Origin: Breviolum minutum Mf 1.05b.01
Lineage: Eukaryota > Sar > Dinophyceae > Suessiales > Symbiodiniaceae
Direction of reading: 5' to 3'
NCBI GenBank assembly: GCA_000507305.1
Contig: DF239948.1
Coordinates: 84,404-148,403 of the forward strand
DNA: 64,000 nucleotides
The notes under the pieces were generated by a model, which worked only from the letters and a program-made list of their open reading frames with translations, made no database searches and was not told where the DNA came from. Position 1 is the first letter of the stretch, and every line of letters starts with the position of its first letter. The translations under genes and the position numbers were made by a program. Positions 1-13,500 of this stretch are shown one piece after another.

Positions 1-3000
1 ATCTATAAAACATATTAAGACACAGTGATTTTATTTTCCCCATTGCCAGAGTTTCTTACCCCGAGGATCCATGTATGGTATATTTACCTACATTTACCAA
101 ATATACCAGTTTGATGGGTCCTTTGGGCTAGTTTTGTGGAGGGTAACCCGGAGATATCTGGTCAACCCCCGTTGGACAAAGACGTCAACCAGCCGAGACG
201 CTGATCTTTCCAAGTCTTCTGGATGAATGGCCTTCACAGGCGGAAGGAATGAAGCGCCCCGGAAACCAACAGCAAGGCATGGCCCAAATAGGCTTAAACA
301 AACGCCCCAAAAAGGGAAGATAGTATTCCAACCATCTATTTTCAGGTGCTTTTGCTGTTAGTTTCAGGGAGGGTAAATGATATTAAATGATCAATTTGGA
401 TATCTTTACCCTACCATTTGGATCCATGTAGGTTGTACATGTACCATGAGAAATGCTTTGAAAAAAATCACAGGTGGGAATTGATGATCAACCTATGGGG
501 ATATCAATACCTACCAGCAACCCTCCAGCCAGGGTGGTGTTTGAACCTATAAGGGGGTTGCTTAGGCACCCCTTAACAGCCGTTTGGAAGATCCCAGGTA
601 CCACGTGGGTCTTTTTGTTGTTGTTAAACGTACCAAAAGCCACTGAAAAATGCATGGGTTGCATAAAAAACAGATGCTTTGCGAAAAAGCGAGCAACGCG
701 AGTTGCTAACAAACCTCCAGGCTCCCAGCATCGTCAATTCATGGAGTTATAACCCCTATAAATGACCTTATAAAATTTATAAATGGGTTTCCCTGGGGGT
801 ATTTCATCCTACTTACAGAAGCCCCATTTCACTCCATTTATTAACGATATCAGGGGCACACCCCCCTGCACTCCAGAACATCGCTCTTTCTGTGAGTCAA
901 TTCATCCGAGACACTTGGGTTTCTCAAGGACGCACTCCTCGTTGATGAAGGCCAACAAATCACCCGCACGCAAGGTCTCTGGGGACGCCTTCAGGGAGAA
1001 AGATGTGGGCAAGGTCAAAAACCCAACCGTTTTCCTTCAATCAAAAGAAGGTTACCCTTTAAAAGACAATCACTGTAAATCTTCCAAACATCATTTTTTC
1101 AGGGAGAGATATGTTAGTTTTCGGGGGGTTAACTTTTAGATCTTTTAGTATACCCAAATGCTCCATGAGTCCAGAAATGGAATATTGATCTACAAATCGG
1201 CTTAAATGTATGGTATAAATGCTGGCAAACATATATCCGGGATAAGTTACATTTGAAACCTCATGATAAACTCGAAGGGGCTAGGAGTGCAACAAATTAC
1301 CTACGGTTTGCCAAACGATAGAATGAACAAATCAAACCAATCATTGTAGTGCCATTGGAATGCGGTTCAGCATGGTTTAGCAACAAGAATCTGGCGAAGC
1401 AGTTTGGGATGGTTTTATAATGTCATGGGATTTTTACGATGCAGTATCAACTGGTGCTCGCCAGATCTTGTCTATCAACAAAAGAAGAGAGCCTAGCTTT
1501 AAGAACCATCTTGCATTTATCTTGACACATCACAAAAGTCGAGAAAAGACATGTTACTGGTTTCCTATTCTAGTCTTACTGTCTTATGGTTATCAATTGC
1601 CCCTTTGCCACTCATCGCTGCTTCGCAGAACCAACTGTTTCATTGGGAGCCTCGGGGCAGTCCTTGTTCAACACCTTGATGCAAGCACCACGCTCCGTGA
1701 ACTTCCACACGATGGACTTCATCTGGTTTTTTTCCCCAGGATTCAAACGGAGAAATCGTTGGGTGTTTTTGTCGGTTTTAAGAGGAGTTTTCTTATGGAA
1801 TCTTTTAAAGAAGAGTTGTGCAAACACCCAAAAAAAACATGGAGAACTCTTTTTCTATGGCAAATGAGTTCAAAGTCTGAACCACCCATATATAGATATA
1901 TCATTGATGTTTTTTTTCCCATGTGCATGGGATATATGGAAAACTCATGCGTGTATACCATATGGAGTTCAGTTGGGGAAGAGCAACCTCCGATGATGCA
2001 GATCACTTCATGGCCTATACAATGCATGCATGGTATATTTACCCTGGGCTTCCACCACCATTAAAATAATGGTTGACCCAATTTCGATGATTAAAACCCT
2101 TAGGTAAGCAATGGTGGTTATATTAACACCCATTGTTTTTAATGGTGGTTGGAATCCCAGGGTTTACCTACATTTTACCAAAAACATATCCCCCTTCCAA
2201 TTAAGAGGGTTACTCGTGATCACAATTTTAGAGATCTAAAAGAAGGTAGTTTCACAGGTTCCACATCCATGACCCCTTTCTAAAAACGGAAGGAAGTTCA
2301 CGAGATACTCACTTAACAAAGAAAAATCTCTCTTTAATCGCAGCTCACATGTCAATGTCCCCTGCCCAGAAACCCCCTTTTCAGCCTATGTGTTAGTTTT
2401 TCCAGCGTATGCTCTTGATTCTAGAGAGGGGGCGGGTTATGCTTCACAAATACTCCTCTCTAAAATCAGGTGAGATTAGTCACCCAAACAAAGAATCCCC
2501 CTTGCGTAAATTCCACGTTCAGTGAAACAGTGAATTTTGAAGGGCATTGGTCATGCATTGCAAGGCATCAACTATTCATCTGTCCTTGACGTACATGTCC
2601 ACCTTGTGGACGAGACTAGCCGCTGACACAGATCGCCACGCTGACAGCCAAGTCAAAGAGGTTGTAAACACGGGAATCCTTCAGGGCAATGCGTTCTGAA
2701 GCCAGGTGGCATAGCTTTGCTTCACCTTGAGCCTGACCATGTCATGCCCAATGGGCCATCGGGCAGCTCAACCAGACTTTGAAACCTGACAGCTCCTTTT
2801 CCAGAGTGTCTTCAGCGCATTCCAAAGCCATGGATTTTTTTGCAAAAAAATCTACAGTACCTAAAAAATCGCTTTAGATAGAGCATGAGTTATTTGTTCT
2901 TCGAGAGGAACAAGGAACGGGTATACAAAAAATGAACTAAAATGTAGGTAAATATATCATGCATAGATGGTATGGGTGATCCATGTCATGTATGGTATAG

Positions 3001-3461
3001 CTGTTCGGGGAGTTCTAGTCGCAAGCATCTTTTTGTTTAATCCTACTAGGGTGTCCATGGAAGTTAATAACTAGCTAGTAAGTTGGGTTATAACCTACTT
3101 ACAACCTACTTATATAGGGGTTATAACCCAGTTACTAAGTACCATGGACATCCCAGTAACTCCTGTCATGAGATGCTTCAACTCCAAGTATAGACGTCGT
3201 GTCTTATTACCGAGTTGTAGCTCCATTGGGATTGAGGTTTTTGTGTCGCAATCCCACAAATTCAATGTATCATAGAAATCTACCAAATGTAGGTAAACAC
3301 ACCATACGCCATACATTTACCATAGAAATTCATCAAATGTAGATGAATCGACCAGACATTAAGTACCTGGGATCTAGCCTTGGCATGCGAGTTGCCACTC
3401 CCAGCTGCCAAGTAAAGGTTAGGATGTCATTGTAATGTCATCCTGGTGGTGATTGCTACAG
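1..3461. other. Repeat-rich DNA without a supported gene
   Basis: Holds fragments of the family A hairpin (61-115, 415-450, 2944-3000, 3270-3345), a family D TTATAACC-type fragment near 720-785 and one full family C element. Open frames here are short, lack family resemblance and overlap repeats. Nothing is called as a gene. Confidence 0.6.
3045..3158. repeat. Family C MITE-like inverted repeat
   Basis: Starts ACTAGGGTGTCCATGG and ends CCATGGACATCCCAGTA, with inner inverted blocks GGTTATAACC and AGTTACTAAGT. Structure fits a non-autonomous DNA transposon of about 115-135 bp. Confidence 0.75.
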
Positions 3462-3931
<470 letters not shown>

Positions 3932-5571
3932 ATCAACGAATCAACCAATGAACCAATGCCAAGAACAACCAACCAAGCACCACCAGTAGCGGCCTCCAAT
4001 GGGCTATCAGCATCCAGTTCCACTGTCAACAGCGTCGGTCGGGCTTTTGGTCCTGTCACCTCTCGGTCGGGACGTTAAAGGTTCGACGGTGACCGTGGGC
4101 ACCCCGACATTAGATCTAGGCGAATAGAAGCAAATCCTATAGCATCCATGTATGGTATATTTGGTATATCTACCTACATGAAAACCAGACAAATCAAGCA
4201 ACTGTAGATAAATGTATCAGCCCCATGGATGGTACGGGAATATGAACAAAATCCTCATAAATTATGAATTAATGATGGTTCGGTGAACCTTAGCTTCTGC
4301 GAACAAACCCGAACAAACCCTCAACTGGGCCCCAATGTGTGCTAGATCTAAGGTTGAAAATCCTTTAAAAGTCCCGTCAAAGGCTCAAAAACTAACAAGT
4401 TTTTTATGTGATTTTGTTGATGAAATGCCTTTCATTTCCACAACCCTTGTATACCTGGAACCCAAATGACCCTTGTTTTGCTTGGAAAAGGCCTTGTTTT
4501 GGAGATTTATCAAGAAAAACAGAGGTCATTTGGGCTCTAGATGCTCTACGTACATATATTTCCAATAAAATTCTACTTGGCGTTTCATTTTCAAACCTCC
4601 CAATGATCATCGCTCAACTTCAAACTGCTGCTAATCCGTGGGCCCCTCCGGGGTCGCACCTCGGACTTGCGACGGAAGCCATCGTGCATCAAAATATCCG
4701 ATTCCGAATCATCACGTCCTTCAGGCCTGAAAAGGAGAAAATGGTAGCTACGGTGGGGTTCCCCTACGAATTTTCGAAATGGAGTTATGAAAGAACTCAC
4801 TCACTCCTACCATAAGTAGGGAGGGTAAGTTATAACCCCAGGTATATACCCATTTATTTTCGGTCATTTATAAGGGGTTTTGTCCACATTTATAAGTGGT
4901 TTTTGGGGCACACCGATGGTAGGATGATTTGGTAGGATTTTTGTCCGGTCACCTTTTAGAACCACCCATTTGACATTTGAGCCCTGAAATTATTTTGGTT
5001 CATGTGTTAGCCCCACATCAATCACTCGCCACAGTGGCTTTCGGGTGGTGCGTGCACGCAGGCAGCTTAACGCTTCTGGCTCAGTGGAATCAAAACTCAT
5101 GTTTTAGTAAAGATGTGGGACATGTTGGATGAATAAGACAATGCTAGGTAGTACTTGAGCCCAATTAAAGCAGTGTACACCCTGGAAAATGAACATGGAA
5201 CCCAAACATGGAGGTTTGGAAGATGATTTTCCTTTTTGGGTGATTTTTTGGTTCCATGTTAATTTTCCAGCGTGTAAGTTAAAAAAATGTCAACTTGGAC
5301 TACTTCCCCAAGAAAACCAAAATTGCTTTGGACTACTTTCCGCTACAGTATCTTGAGGACGTCAAAAACACCCGAACGCAAAATACAGGTTCATTGAACC
5401 CCTCCATTGGAGGTCCATTTTTCTTGATTCTTAGGGCAAATTTCTAAGGGTTTTTCCAGTTACAGATCTAACCACAACCAGTGGCCCACCCGCTGAGCAT
5501 CCCCAAACGGTTGCGACAGCATGCGTTGTTCCGAGCCTCTCGGAGCGCTAATGATCGTCGAAAAACAACAA
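3932..5571. other. Repeat-rich intergenic DNA
   Basis: Contains a family A copy around 4143-4215, family D fragments around 4815-4910 (TTATAACCCC... TTTATAAGGGG) and a family E hairpin at 5185-5280 whose arms are GAACATGGAACC and GGTTCCATGTTAA. Apart from the candidate exon at 4660 no coding signal stands out. Confidence 0.55.
4660..4726 (-). CDS. Candidate downstream exon of the same gene (uncertain)
   Basis: The minus strand has a strong pyrimidine tract and acceptor (CTCCTTTTCAG|G), 67 nt open in one frame ending FRRKSE, then GT. It enters in phase 2 and leaves in phase 0, so it cannot follow a repeat exon directly and would need a connecting exon between 4.7 and 6.5 kb. Charged Asp/Arg/Ser composition is similar to the repeats. 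Confidence 0.22.
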
Positions 5572-5669
5572 CTAGTTGGTGGTTTCAACCCATTTGAAAA
5601 GTATTAGTCAAATTGGACCATTTCCCCAAATAGGGATGAAAATAAAAAATATTTGAAACCACCACCTAG
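5572..5669. repeat. Family B MITE-like element
   Basis: CTAGTTGGTGGTTTCAA at the left and TTGAAACCACCACCTAG at the right (terminal inverted repeats), with a conserved middle (TTTCCCCAAATAGGGATGAA). The CTAG at both ends may include a TA target duplication. At least 17 relatives lie in this window. Confidence 0.85.
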
Positions 5670-6144
5670 ACAAAAATAGGGGCAACAAATATCATCTCCA
5701 AGTCAACCTCACCTTCATGGGCCCTTCGCTAGGAGGCTTCAAGACAACTCAGGATTATGTTGTTAGTATAGTATCCCTAGGGATGCTGGCTCACCGAACG
5801 TCAGATGATGAGCAAGGGGTGGATTCAATCACCGAAATGAAATGCGTTTCAGGTATTTTCACCAAACATTTCGAACCTTATAAGGCTATTTTGGGGATGG
5901 GTTTTCCCTGACTAATCAGCCGTATCCATACAGCTTATATAGGTTTTCGGATTCCGAACCATTTTAGGTACCAACGAAATGCTTGGTGATATCTAAGTTC
6001 CATGAAACCATTCTCAGGTTCGGTGATTACTGAATCCCTATAGGGATGGATGGATAAAACCTCAATCTGATGGTCCGGGTCCGATAATCCCAACAACCAA
6101 ATTTCCCAAAAATGCTAGAAATGAAATGATCTCTATATAAATAA

Positions 6145-6224
6145 CATCCATGTATGGTATATTTACCTACATTAGGCTTAAAATTCTGGTAAATGTAGGT
6201 AAATATACCATACATGAATGGATG
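6145..6224. repeat. Family A hairpin element
   Basis: CATCCATGTATGGTATATTT with TACCTACATT on one side and AATGTAGGTAAATATACCAT with a CATCC-type end on the other: a near-perfect 80-bp palindrome. Confidence 0.8.
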
Positions 6225-6484
6225 CTATGGGATATAATTGCATAGAATTCATACAAGCTGGGCCCAAAAACCAGTTTAAAAAAAAACTGGTTATAATCCT
6301 TATAACTGACCGAAAATAAATCAGTTTCCCTGGGGTTATACCAACTTACCCTACTAATTACTTATAGGAGTGAGTTATCTATATAACTCCATTTCTACAA
6401 ATCGTATGGGGAACAACCCACCGTAGCTTTTCACCCAAGGCTTTTGCCGCGCCCCCCGCGGGATATTTTCTTCACCGAAGGCAC

Positions 6485-6526
6485 CTTCCAACTGTGAGCG
6501 ACGCTCCGCTCGCGAAGCTCGAGGAC
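6485..6526 (-). CDS. Repeat micro-exon, divergent, farthest downstream (GPRASRAERRSQLE)
   Basis: 42 nt, acceptor TGCAG|G, GT donor (GGAAG|GTGCC). It keeps the RRS core but lacks RKSY, as expected for the edge of the array. It is GC-rich and contains TCGCGAAGCTCG on the plus strand. Confidence 0.6.
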
Positions 6527-9500
6527 CTGCAGGGTACGTCGGTGGACCGGATGGATGTGATCGTAACGATTCGTTTAGTAAGGTTGGTTTATTTCACCAA
6601 TTTTTTTGGGATTATTTTGGGGGACGTATCCAACCTGTTTTTTATTCCAGTTACTAAGTACCATATACATCCAAGTTAGACGAAGGACTGATCCCCTTCT
6701 ATCCTAAAAGTGGAGCTGGACCAATGGGTGAACTGAACTTCTGACATCATTGTCACTATGGCTTTTGAAGAGGGTCAACAGAATGAAAACCTTAGACTAC
6801 TAATACCTCTTATCTTAACTCTTGAGGTGAACGGTGTTTTTCACAGCTATGATTTTAGAAATGGCTTAAAATCATCTTTACCCGGAGATATGGGCTGGAT
6901 GTCTATAGGGCAACACCCGTAACCCACGACACCTTCATCAAACTCACGTGATGCACGTACCGAACGTCGGGGGTCACCTGAGGCATGACTTGGATCACCC
7001 TGGGATTGCTTGCTAGACAAACCCTACGGTCCACAGGATCCATGATGGCATATTTATCTACATTTAGTTGATTTTAATGATGGTAAATGTAGGTAAATAT
7101 TCCAGTCCCATGGAGCATCGGGGGTTAGGTCCCCTGCTAAATGAAAGGTTTAACTTTCCCAAATGCTCAACGATATGGCCTATTTACCCTACATTTGGGA
7201 AGTTTTTGGGGGGTAAATGTAGGTACAGGTAAAGGTTTAACTCTCAGTGGTTTACATAATATGTCACTTGCTGTGCCGTATTGCCATGGCAGAAATGTTT
7301 GTTGCGAAGTTGAAATGTCCCAAGATTGCCACGGTGAGTGGGTTACATACCACACCAAACTCCAAGGAACTCTTTGAGTATAAGGGAGCACCTAGATTCG
7401 CTATGGTTAGGGATCAGTAGTGCATATCGGATGGTTGGAAACAAGAAAGGAATATGATGGATTTACATTGGAAAAAGGAACACATATTCCGCAAATGGTG
7501 GTGAACAATGATGATTTACTATGGTAGCATCCATTAAAAATCACCAAGGAGTGTATAAACACCCTGGGATTTTTGAGAAGAGTTTATAGTGGATGTAGGT
7601 TTACTAGCCATAAATGATGGGGGGTTGATTTTGAATTGTCATATATGTCATACTTCAGGATCATTTATCTCAGGATCACCACAGCATAACCCCTAACCAA
7701 TATCTTACTTAAGAACTGGGGTGTCCATCACTAAAGATTTACACCTATCCAACCTAAATTCCTGCTCCAAGTTCAAACGCATTCCTACCAAATTGTGATA
7801 AATCCTGTGCATGGTAGAACTTTGGATCTAATATCATCGAAAAACATATTCATGAGTCACTACAGTAACAATGATCCCGAGTGGAGGCATAGCTAGGCAG
7901 CATTTTTGGTCCCCTTCCCTCCAACCGGTGTCATCACATTACCAAACCCCACAATGCACTCGTATTGGAAATCCCTGAAGATTACCATACATTTCCATTG
8001 TTTGCTTCCTCAATATGGGTGGGCATTCAATGATGACTGCCCAAAGGAACACCTTCCTCTGCATAGGACTTGCGGCTTGCAATGGAGCGGCGCTCGCCTG
8101 TGCGTGATGATGAGATCAAGGCAGAAAATACCTAGAAAATGACCGCACTTGAACCAAAATGGGGTGCAATAAAATTCCACAAGAATCCCTAGAAACCCAA
8201 GGGTGGTTTGGTCTTTACATATAAGCCATATATCCCAAAGAACTTTAAGCCAGGGATTCCTCTTTTTTGTTGAATATTTTTCTTATCTTTCTCTGACAGG
8301 AACTTGCTAGTTTTGGCTCCAATTTGATCGAATCAAATTAGCTGCAGGCTCAACAGGTCTTTGCTTGGCTTTTCCACGGTCGCTTGCCAGGTACAGTTTT
8401 CTTTAAGTGAAAAAGCCGAGGTTTTCTTCGTTGAATTCTGGCAATTCATCGTTTGGGTCAGTTTGAAGGTGGAATTTTCATGAATTTTCTTCGCCCCCGC
8501 CCACCCAAAAGGCCTATGAAATTCGCACCTGGGGTCTTGCCCTTTCCCATTGTAACAGTCGATGAGGCCCCAGTGGATAATGAAGGTCAATAAGGTCTGT
8601 TAGTCTAATAATGATGATTATTTCCGAAATATCACACATTCAGAGCAACAAAAGCATATTGTTTTTTTGTCTTGAGAGAATCTAGAATATGTTGCAAACC
8701 ACCACAATTACATCAATTACCCTGCCCTTTCTTGGGGCGCATCAGTTTGAGAGACTTCCATCTCTTCTGTTTCCCTGTGCCTTCACTTTCTGCATAGGAC
8801 TTGCGAGTGGCAACACTGCGGCGAGCTTCACCTCGGTTCTACATGAGGTTTTGGGGCCACCTATGAATGGCCTGAAGTGAATGGGGTTTCCCTAGGGTTA
8901 TTTAAATCACCCAACTTACAGGAGTTATACTGTAACTCCATTTGTAACTAGTATAGGGGCCAACCTTGTAGCATCAATATGTTGTTTTTGGTGGGTTCCC
9001 AAGTGGGTTACTTCATTCCTCCCAATATCAACAAAACTAAATACTAGTCGGTGGTTTCAATCCATTTGAAAAATATTAGTCAACTTGGATCATTTCCCCA
9101 AGTAGGGATGAACATAAAAAAAATATTTGAAACCACCACCTAAGTCTTAGATGTCAGCTGCCAAAAGTGATCTTGGGAAAATTGCGCAGGCCAATGTCTA
9201 TAGGCAAAACCTAAGTTCCATGCTAAAGGTATGACTTTCAAAAAGGGACTACCTGAGATTTGCAATGATTTTTTTGCACTTGTGTGTTACATGACTTGGA
9301 TCTTCTTGTTCGATGCTTGGAAAAAGTTCCAAAACATATTAATTATCCCAAATGGACAAGAAATGGTGGTTTATTGGTGATTGAACATGGTACAAAGTAA
9401 ACAATCACCTTAAACAAATCCAAGATAAACAGTATCTTCACAATTAAAGTGTTAGACTCTAAAGATTCTGGAAAGGACACACGCTAATGGAATCCATATT

Positions 9501-10413
9501 CCAAGGATGGGATTTTTCAACCCAACTGATCCAAAAAACGACTGGGAGGGAATTGGATTCCTATCATGCCACCCCAAGAAATTGAATTTGGAGGGTCCCA
9601 AATGCCATGATGGTCCCTAACTTTTAAGAGACCTCCTTACATGGGGTTTTCACATAATAAACTGTCCACTAAAGGTTCCATATATCGAACATTTACCAGA
9701 CACTCAACCAAATGTAGGCAAATAGATCTTGGGTTGTCCCCAATCCCAGGATTCCAGTCACCACCAGGATTATTACATGTTTCTTAATTAGGGGATCCTG
9801 AACTAACTAAACCTTCACTGTTACCTGGGAAAGGGACCACCCCAAAAAAGACCATACATGGAGCATATGGGTCGGTCCCTGTTGCCGAAAACCCATCCTG
9901 CTTTGAGAGACACCTTCGTCACGTCCAAGATCATAGGACTTGCGGTTGGCCGCCACCGAACGGCGGATGTCACCTTAGCGGGGTTCAAAGCCCGCAAGGC
10001 ACGTAAGATGCAAGTTGAGTGGAATGTCCATGGTAGTAAGTATATGTACTGTTTTTTAAGTATAATGTAAGTATAGGTTGCAACATGGTAAAGACATGTT
10101 CCAGCCACTGTTTTTGTGGGTTGATTCAGTCCCCTAAGTGTGCTATGAGCACAACTTACTAATAATACTTAATTCCAGCAAAACCGTAGGAACGGACCTA
10201 AGTGACCTTTGAGCTAGGAGAAAAAAACAAAAAACATGTAATGATTAAATGCTGACTTTTATCATGGGAACCTAAGAGGACCCCCCCAAGAAATAAGGCC
10301 CTAATAAGGCCTTATTAAGGGAAACCAATGGTCAATAGTCCCTTAATAAGGCCTTATTTCTTGGCGGGGGGAGTTGGCATTTGGGGGGTGTCCCAGGAGA
10401 TAGTTTGTCATGA

Positions 10414-10461
<48 letters not shown>

Positions 10462-10481
10462 AGCACCACCACCACCACCAG

Positions 10482-10538
<57 letters not shown>

Positions 10539-13500
10539 ACTACATCATCATCACCCTAGTTCACCCACAATCTTCGCTCCCCTAAGCTATTTCAACCCAG
10601 GCACAGCATTGTAGCTACACATGACGCCTTTAGCTTTCCCCTCACGGATCGAAGTNCATCATACATCATACATCATACATCATCATTAAACTATCATCAT
10701 CAGAATCTGTAGTTTGTCAAAACCCTCCATAACTCATAATTCCAAGAAATCTCCAACAGGACCCACTGAACGGACCCCTGAACCTGAGTAACCAATAGCT
10801 CTAGCAACTTACTTAGGGGTCCGTTGGTAAGGTCCCGTTCAATTTTTGATGGAATAATTCAACCAACCTTTCTTCTTTCACTCCTGATATCTTCCTCTGG
10901 GAAGAATTTTCATCGGAACCAACCCGAGACACCATCATCGTACGCAGAGGACTTGCGGCTTGCCAAAGATCGACGTGCATCAACTGAGAACACCGGGAGA
11001 ACACCGTGGAAATTTTGATACGTGGAAGCTAACGATCCAACAACGAATTACCTGGAAAACATAGTGTACCAATTTTTTAGGCAAGTGTGGCTGGTTTTAG
11101 GGGTAAAGTTGATGGAAATTAACAGCAACTTTTTTTCCAGGTACATCCCCCTATACATCCAATGACCTTCCTCCTACCCTAAACTTCTCCTCAGGAGGCT
11201 TTTATCAGAGGTTCCAAACACCTTCTCACTGGGACAACCCTTATGGTAAGCTTCCCATACTATTGTCCCTGAAAATCCAACTGAACAGGTATGACTGGAG
11301 GATTTTGGATGTCTGGGGATGGATTTCTTTCCCTTGAGGTTCTGCCAAGAGCGCGACCACAAGTCTAAAATCACCCCATCCAGGTCGGTGTCCACTGGCG
11401 GAAGATGTTTTGCGCATGTACCCCCACAACGATTGCCCTTACAAAGAACCAACTTGGGGAACTGCTTAGTGACCAATTTCATAGGTGATTTGACGAAGTC
11501 CTGCCATTGATCCGGCCATTCATCATGGTAGATGGAAAGTTTGAGGGTGCCCGTCGGAATGGATTCCAACCTCACTGGATCTCCTTCTCGATGTCGAACA
11601 ATTGTCAAGTCGCCCAGCTGCACCAAGGAACCATCCACCAGAATGGGCTCTTTTTGCGGCCACCTCTCTCTCATGAGGTGCAACCGCTTCGGTAACAAAT
11701 GCCGCCAGTTGCAGCCCCGCAATCGTCAAAACAAACTCCATCGGTCTATTTTACACCTGTTCTGACAAAAACGCCGTCTTCCCTAATGCTCTTGGGTTGG
11801 TAAGTACATCGCTGGAAAGCGAATGTTGGAAACTGGAAGCAAACCATGTGATTCGATAGGCACTGGAGAGGTGGTGAGAACTCCCAATGCATCCATGCTG
11901 AGAGAAACCCCCTCCTTCAGAAAAGCAAGGACATTCGACACAAGTCCAAATGCCAGTCCACGGAAGTCATCGCGTGGATGTCTGGGGATCCCATGAAATA
12001 CACGGAAAAAACACGAAAAAAAACCTCCGATCCTTTCCATTTTACTGGTTGGTCAATAGGGATCCTTATATCAGTATAATCCCTATATTATATACCTGGG
12101 TAAGATTTCATCCCCCAAAAAAACCCTAAACAAACAGGGGCATTTTTTCATTGCTCACGTTGGTTCTTTTTGGATCTGCAAAAGAACCACCGCGGAAACT
12201 ATCTGAAAGAAAACCCTAGTGTAACTAAGCAACAAAGGGGCTGTGGTTCGTATGTTAAAGTCGAGCAGGTTTTGTACCATGCACTTGTGAAACCGGTCAA
12301 ATACTCGCAATCCCCGTAGTAGATTGTTTGGTGAAAACTAATAATCGATTCAATTGGTACCACATCTCATTCATGTTTACTTCACCTAGGTGGCGGTGAA
12401 CATGCCACCCATCTTCCAAAAAAAGATGCGCAGTGGTCAAATTGAATGATCTCCCCAAGTAAGAAAATGACAATCATTGAAACCACCACCTATAGAATCT
12501 ATAGATTTTTACCTTACTTGAACCCAAGAAAGACTCCCTTGAATTTATCAGTGGCTCATACCCCCTTCAATTTGTGTGGCTCATAAGCCAAAGCCAGTGA
12601 TGTCACCGATTTTGATTCCTCGTTCATCAAGATACCTTCGTCCTCTCGGTTGTCGTAGGATTTTCGACTTGCAATACTGCGGCGCACATCTCCTTGGATA
12701 TGAAGCGATAGTGTCTGGCTTATCACCCCCAAAAAAAAACAAGTATTGCTTCTAGTTGGTGGTTTCAAACCCATTCAAAAATAGTAGTCAAATTGGAAAT
12801 CTTCCCCAAGTAGGGATGAACATAAAAAAAATATTTGAAACCACCACCTAGTGTTTCAATTGGCAGTATATCTAGATTATACAAAATCATTGGTTCAAAT
12901 CTGATTGCACTTTAGGGCTTACTGGTATGGGATGGAAAAATCCTTTGTCCACCAAAAAAATACAAGTACTTCAGATTGAAGTTTTACCCTCCCGAAAATG
13001 ATGCTCGTAACTCGTTGGGGTTGTCCATCACATGATCATAGCATGGCTCTCCATGCAAAGGTTGCAAAGGTACCCACCCTTCCAACAGAAAAGGCTTGGG
13101 AAGGGCTGGGTTGTTAACCACCATTCTCCGATTAAAAATGTGCCTTTTAAAAACAGACAGCAGTTCTGAATTTCACCAAATTTAACCCAGAAACCCTCAT
13201 CATCACGGCCAAGATCATAGGACTTGCGATTGGCCACTGAACGCCTGACATCACCTGGTAGTGAGTTGGAATTTGTTATTTCGTGTTTTTCCTGGAGGAT
13301 AATCCCAGCTAGCAGGTCGTATGTAAGTCGTTAGTAACCCTCATTTATGAACCATTTATGCCATTTGGAAGGGAACAACCACAATTAAGGGACTTACTAA
13401 TCATGGTTCTTGACCACTTACTAGCTGGGATGATCCTCCAAGCACTGGCTTATTGTTGGGAAGAGCGGAACGAAGAAGTATGGCTAGAAGAAGCTCAAGC

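Noticed and set aside
1420..2064. 214-codon plus ORF
   Set aside because: Low-complexity mix of repeat-derived sequence (it ends in a family A fragment); no domain or codon signal.
6509..6520. 12-bp match (TCGCGAAGCTCG) between a micro-exon and the PLV palindromic insert
   Set aside because: Short GC-rich palindromic match; not enough to claim a shared element.
10328..10585. Poly-Ser and poly-Met frames, also at 15334-15795 and 40293-40559
   Set aside because: Products of ATC/GAT/CAT trinucleotide repeats.
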